64,000 nt of DNA, from positions 1-64,000 of the forward strand of contig CAJWBH010000001.1 in assembly GCA_913019975.1 (NCBI GenBank). Direction: 5' to 3'. Below are positions 62,729-64,000 of the stretch, piece by piece. The translations under genes and the position numbers were made by a program. Source of the stretch: Thalassolituus maritimus (lineage in GTDB: Bacteria > Pseudomonadota > Gammaproteobacteria > Pseudomonadales > Oceanobacteraceae). Each line of letters starts with the position of its first letter. Position 1 is the first letter of the stretch. The notes under the pieces are model-generated. The model was not told the origin of the DNA. It saw only the letters and a program-made list of their open reading frames with translations, and did not search any database.

Positions 62729-64000
62729 ATGTCGCTGATCAAGAGCTTGAGCATTCGTGCAAAACTGATGTTATTAATCGTGCCGCTATTGGCTGCTCTG
62801 GTGTTGACTGATGTTCGTTTATTGCAGTCGATGAGTGCGCGAATTGCAAGCTTCAGTCACATCGAAGTGCTTGTAACCTTGACTCAGCTCAATAGTAATC
62901 TTGCACATGAAATGCAAAAAGAGCGGGGCATGTCTGCGGGTTATCTTGGGAGTGGCGGGAGTTCCTTCGCACAGGCGATTGTTAAGCAGCGTCAGCTCGT
63001 GGATGCCCGCCGGGCCGATTGGGAAGCCTATATTCGTGACCATTCGTTGAAAGATTATCCAGGGGTTCAGCAAGAGATTAAGGCGGCGGAAAAACGCCTG
63101 GAACGCCTGGCTTCCGTAAGAAAATCTGTCACAGACCAATCGGTCGAGCTCGGTGAGGTACTTAAGTTCTACACCGGCACCATTGCACATCTTCTGAGTG
63201 TACCTGCGCAAGCTGCGCATTATTCGGAGGATGCAAAGGCTACGCTTGATCTCTCCGCTTATTATTCATTCCTCCAGGGCAAAGAGCGAGCGGGTATCGA
63301 GAGAGCGGTGCTTAGTAACGCATTTGGTGCAGATCAGTTTAATGGTGCTCTGTACTCACGCTTTGTGCACCTGGTTGCTGAACAAGAGAGTCACTTTCGT
63401 GAGTTTGCCGCTTTCACTGATGATGATGGGGCGACATTGTGGGAGCGGTTCAATGTCAGTGCAGAAGTTGTTGCAGTCCAGAAGTATCGTGATATCGCCC
63501 ACAGGCAGTCTGGCACCGGTGGTTTTGGGGTGAAGGCAGCTGATTGGTTTGCAGCGTCAACAGCGCGTATTAATAAATTGAAAGAGGTCGAAGATACCCT
63601 GTCAGCCGCGCTCATCAGCAACGCAAAAGCAGGTGGTACTCTGGCTCAGAGTGAATTTGTAGGTATGCTGACTATCGCAGTTGCTGTTATTGCGGTATCG
63701 ATTTTGCTGGTTTGGCTCGTCGTCGCAATGCTGGTTAACCAGATCAGGGAAGTCGTGCAGGGGTTGAAGCGGGTTTCAGACAACCTGCAACTTGATGTGC
63801 CGGCTATGATTCATACGGATGATGAACTCGGCGAGGCAGCGAGAGCCTTTAACAGCATGCAGGCACAGATTGCGGATATGATCCATTCAATCGACAGCAC
63901 ATCGAAACAACTGTCTTTGATCGCTATTCAGAACCACGCGACGATCTCACTAAGTACCAAAGGTATGAAACAGCAACAGACAGAGACTGAATCTGTTGTC
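62729..64000 (+). CDS. NIT-domain methyl-accepting chemotaxis protein, partial (runs off right edge)
   Basis: From ATG 62729, 9 bases after gaggag, the frame stays open to the window end (424 residues). A first helix (AKLMLLIVPLLAALVLTDVR) is followed by a helical NIT domain with the signature HEMQKERGMSAGYLGSGG near residue 60, typical of nitrate/nitrite-sensing receptors. A second helix (MLTIAVAVIAVSILLVWLVV, about 312-331) and a HAMP follow, and a helical stretch begins. The signalling tip must lie beyond 64000. Confidence 0.82.
   Translation, partial: MSLIKSLSIRAKLMLLIVPLLAALVLTDVRLLQSMSARIASFSHIEVLVTLTQLNSNLAHEMQKERGMSAGYLGSGGSSFAQAIVKQRQLVDARRADWEAYIRDHSLKDYPGVQQEIKAAEKRLERLASVRKSVTDQSVELGEVLKFYTGTIAHLLSVPAQAAHYSEDAKATLDLSAYYSFLQGKERAGIERAVLSNAFGADQFNGALYSRFVHLVAEQESHFREFAAFTDDDGATLWERFNVSAEVVAVQKYRDIAHRQSGTGGFGVKAADWFAASTARINKLKEVEDTLSAALISNAKAGGTLAQSEFVGMLTIAVAVIAVSILLVWLVVAMLVNQIREVVQGLKRVSDNLQLDVPAMIHTDDELGEAARAFNSMQAQIADMIHSIDSTSKQLSLIAIQNHATISLSTKGMKQQQTETESVV

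Noticed and set aside
1..64000. CRISPR arrays, tRNA or rRNA genes, prophage structural genes
   Set aside because: No regular short repeats with spacers, no tRNA-like cloverleaf ends and no phage structural motifs were found on either strand by reading.

Overview
The window reads as chromosome of a marine-type gammaproteobacterium, probably an Oceanospirillales member related to Thalassolituus or Oceanobacter. The evidence is Pseudomonas-like gene order (motY-pyrC-rnt, finR-fpr), a long Pseudomonas-type DapD, an alpha-2-macroglobulin/PbpC pair, an E. coli-type dihydroorotase and three chemoreceptors. The genus is an inference. No tRNA, rRNA or CRISPR array was seen.

Region 1 (1-6750) holds an enoyl-CoA hydratase gene and then an A/T-rich accessory island. 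The island is an integron cassette array without an integrase. Its attC-like hairpins start on the stop codons of the preceding genes. The cassettes carry a DUF262 plus HEPN gene pair, two small membrane-anchored proteins and probably a GFA-family protein. An IS110-family element sits where an attC site is cut off, and an IS3-family element has destroyed that IS110 element.

Region 2 (6750-20600) is dominated by a nitrogen-scavenging locus. On the minus strand a sigma54-type promoter and a guanidine-I (ykkC) riboswitch precede two DUF1989 genes and a biotin-dependent urea/guanidine carboxylase. On the plus strand a second sigma54-type promoter drives a NitT/TauT-type ABC transporter, a creatininase-family hydrolase, a type III glutamine synthetase-like enzyme and a NikR-like regulator that lacks the nickel ligands. 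Putative NtrC half-sites lie between the two promoters. Together this suggests guanidine (or related compound) uptake and breakdown controlled by both nitrogen status and ligand. The allophanate hydrolase needed to finish the pathway is not in the window. A truncated diheme cytochrome c peroxidase and a DoxX-like membrane protein close the locus.

Region 3 (20600-33300) is ordinary core genome: an EamA transporter, an Aer-like receptor, GcvR-like, homoserine dehydrogenase, an amino-acid-type binding protein, a LysR regulator, hemerythrin behind a perfect FNR/Anr box, a mutarotase, a GreA/B-like protein, a class 3 lipase, YghU, and the yacL-rnt-pyrC cluster.

Region 4 (33400-49600) carries motY, pbpC-yfhM (periplasmic defence and cell wall), argG, remnants and small genes, a CBS protein, an amidase, a TauE/SafE exporter and a lipoprotein whose C-terminus resembles the end of ribosomal protein bL12.

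Region 5 (49600-64000) carries a hybrid histidine kinase with a convergent NarL-type regulator, finR-fpr, a zinc-ribbon protein, pldA behind a nested hairpin that covers its ribosome binding site, an ATP-NAD kinase family protein, cytochrome b561, an HBM-domain chemoreceptor, gloA, nth, dapD, an ArsC-like reductase and a NIT-domain chemoreceptor that runs off the right edge.
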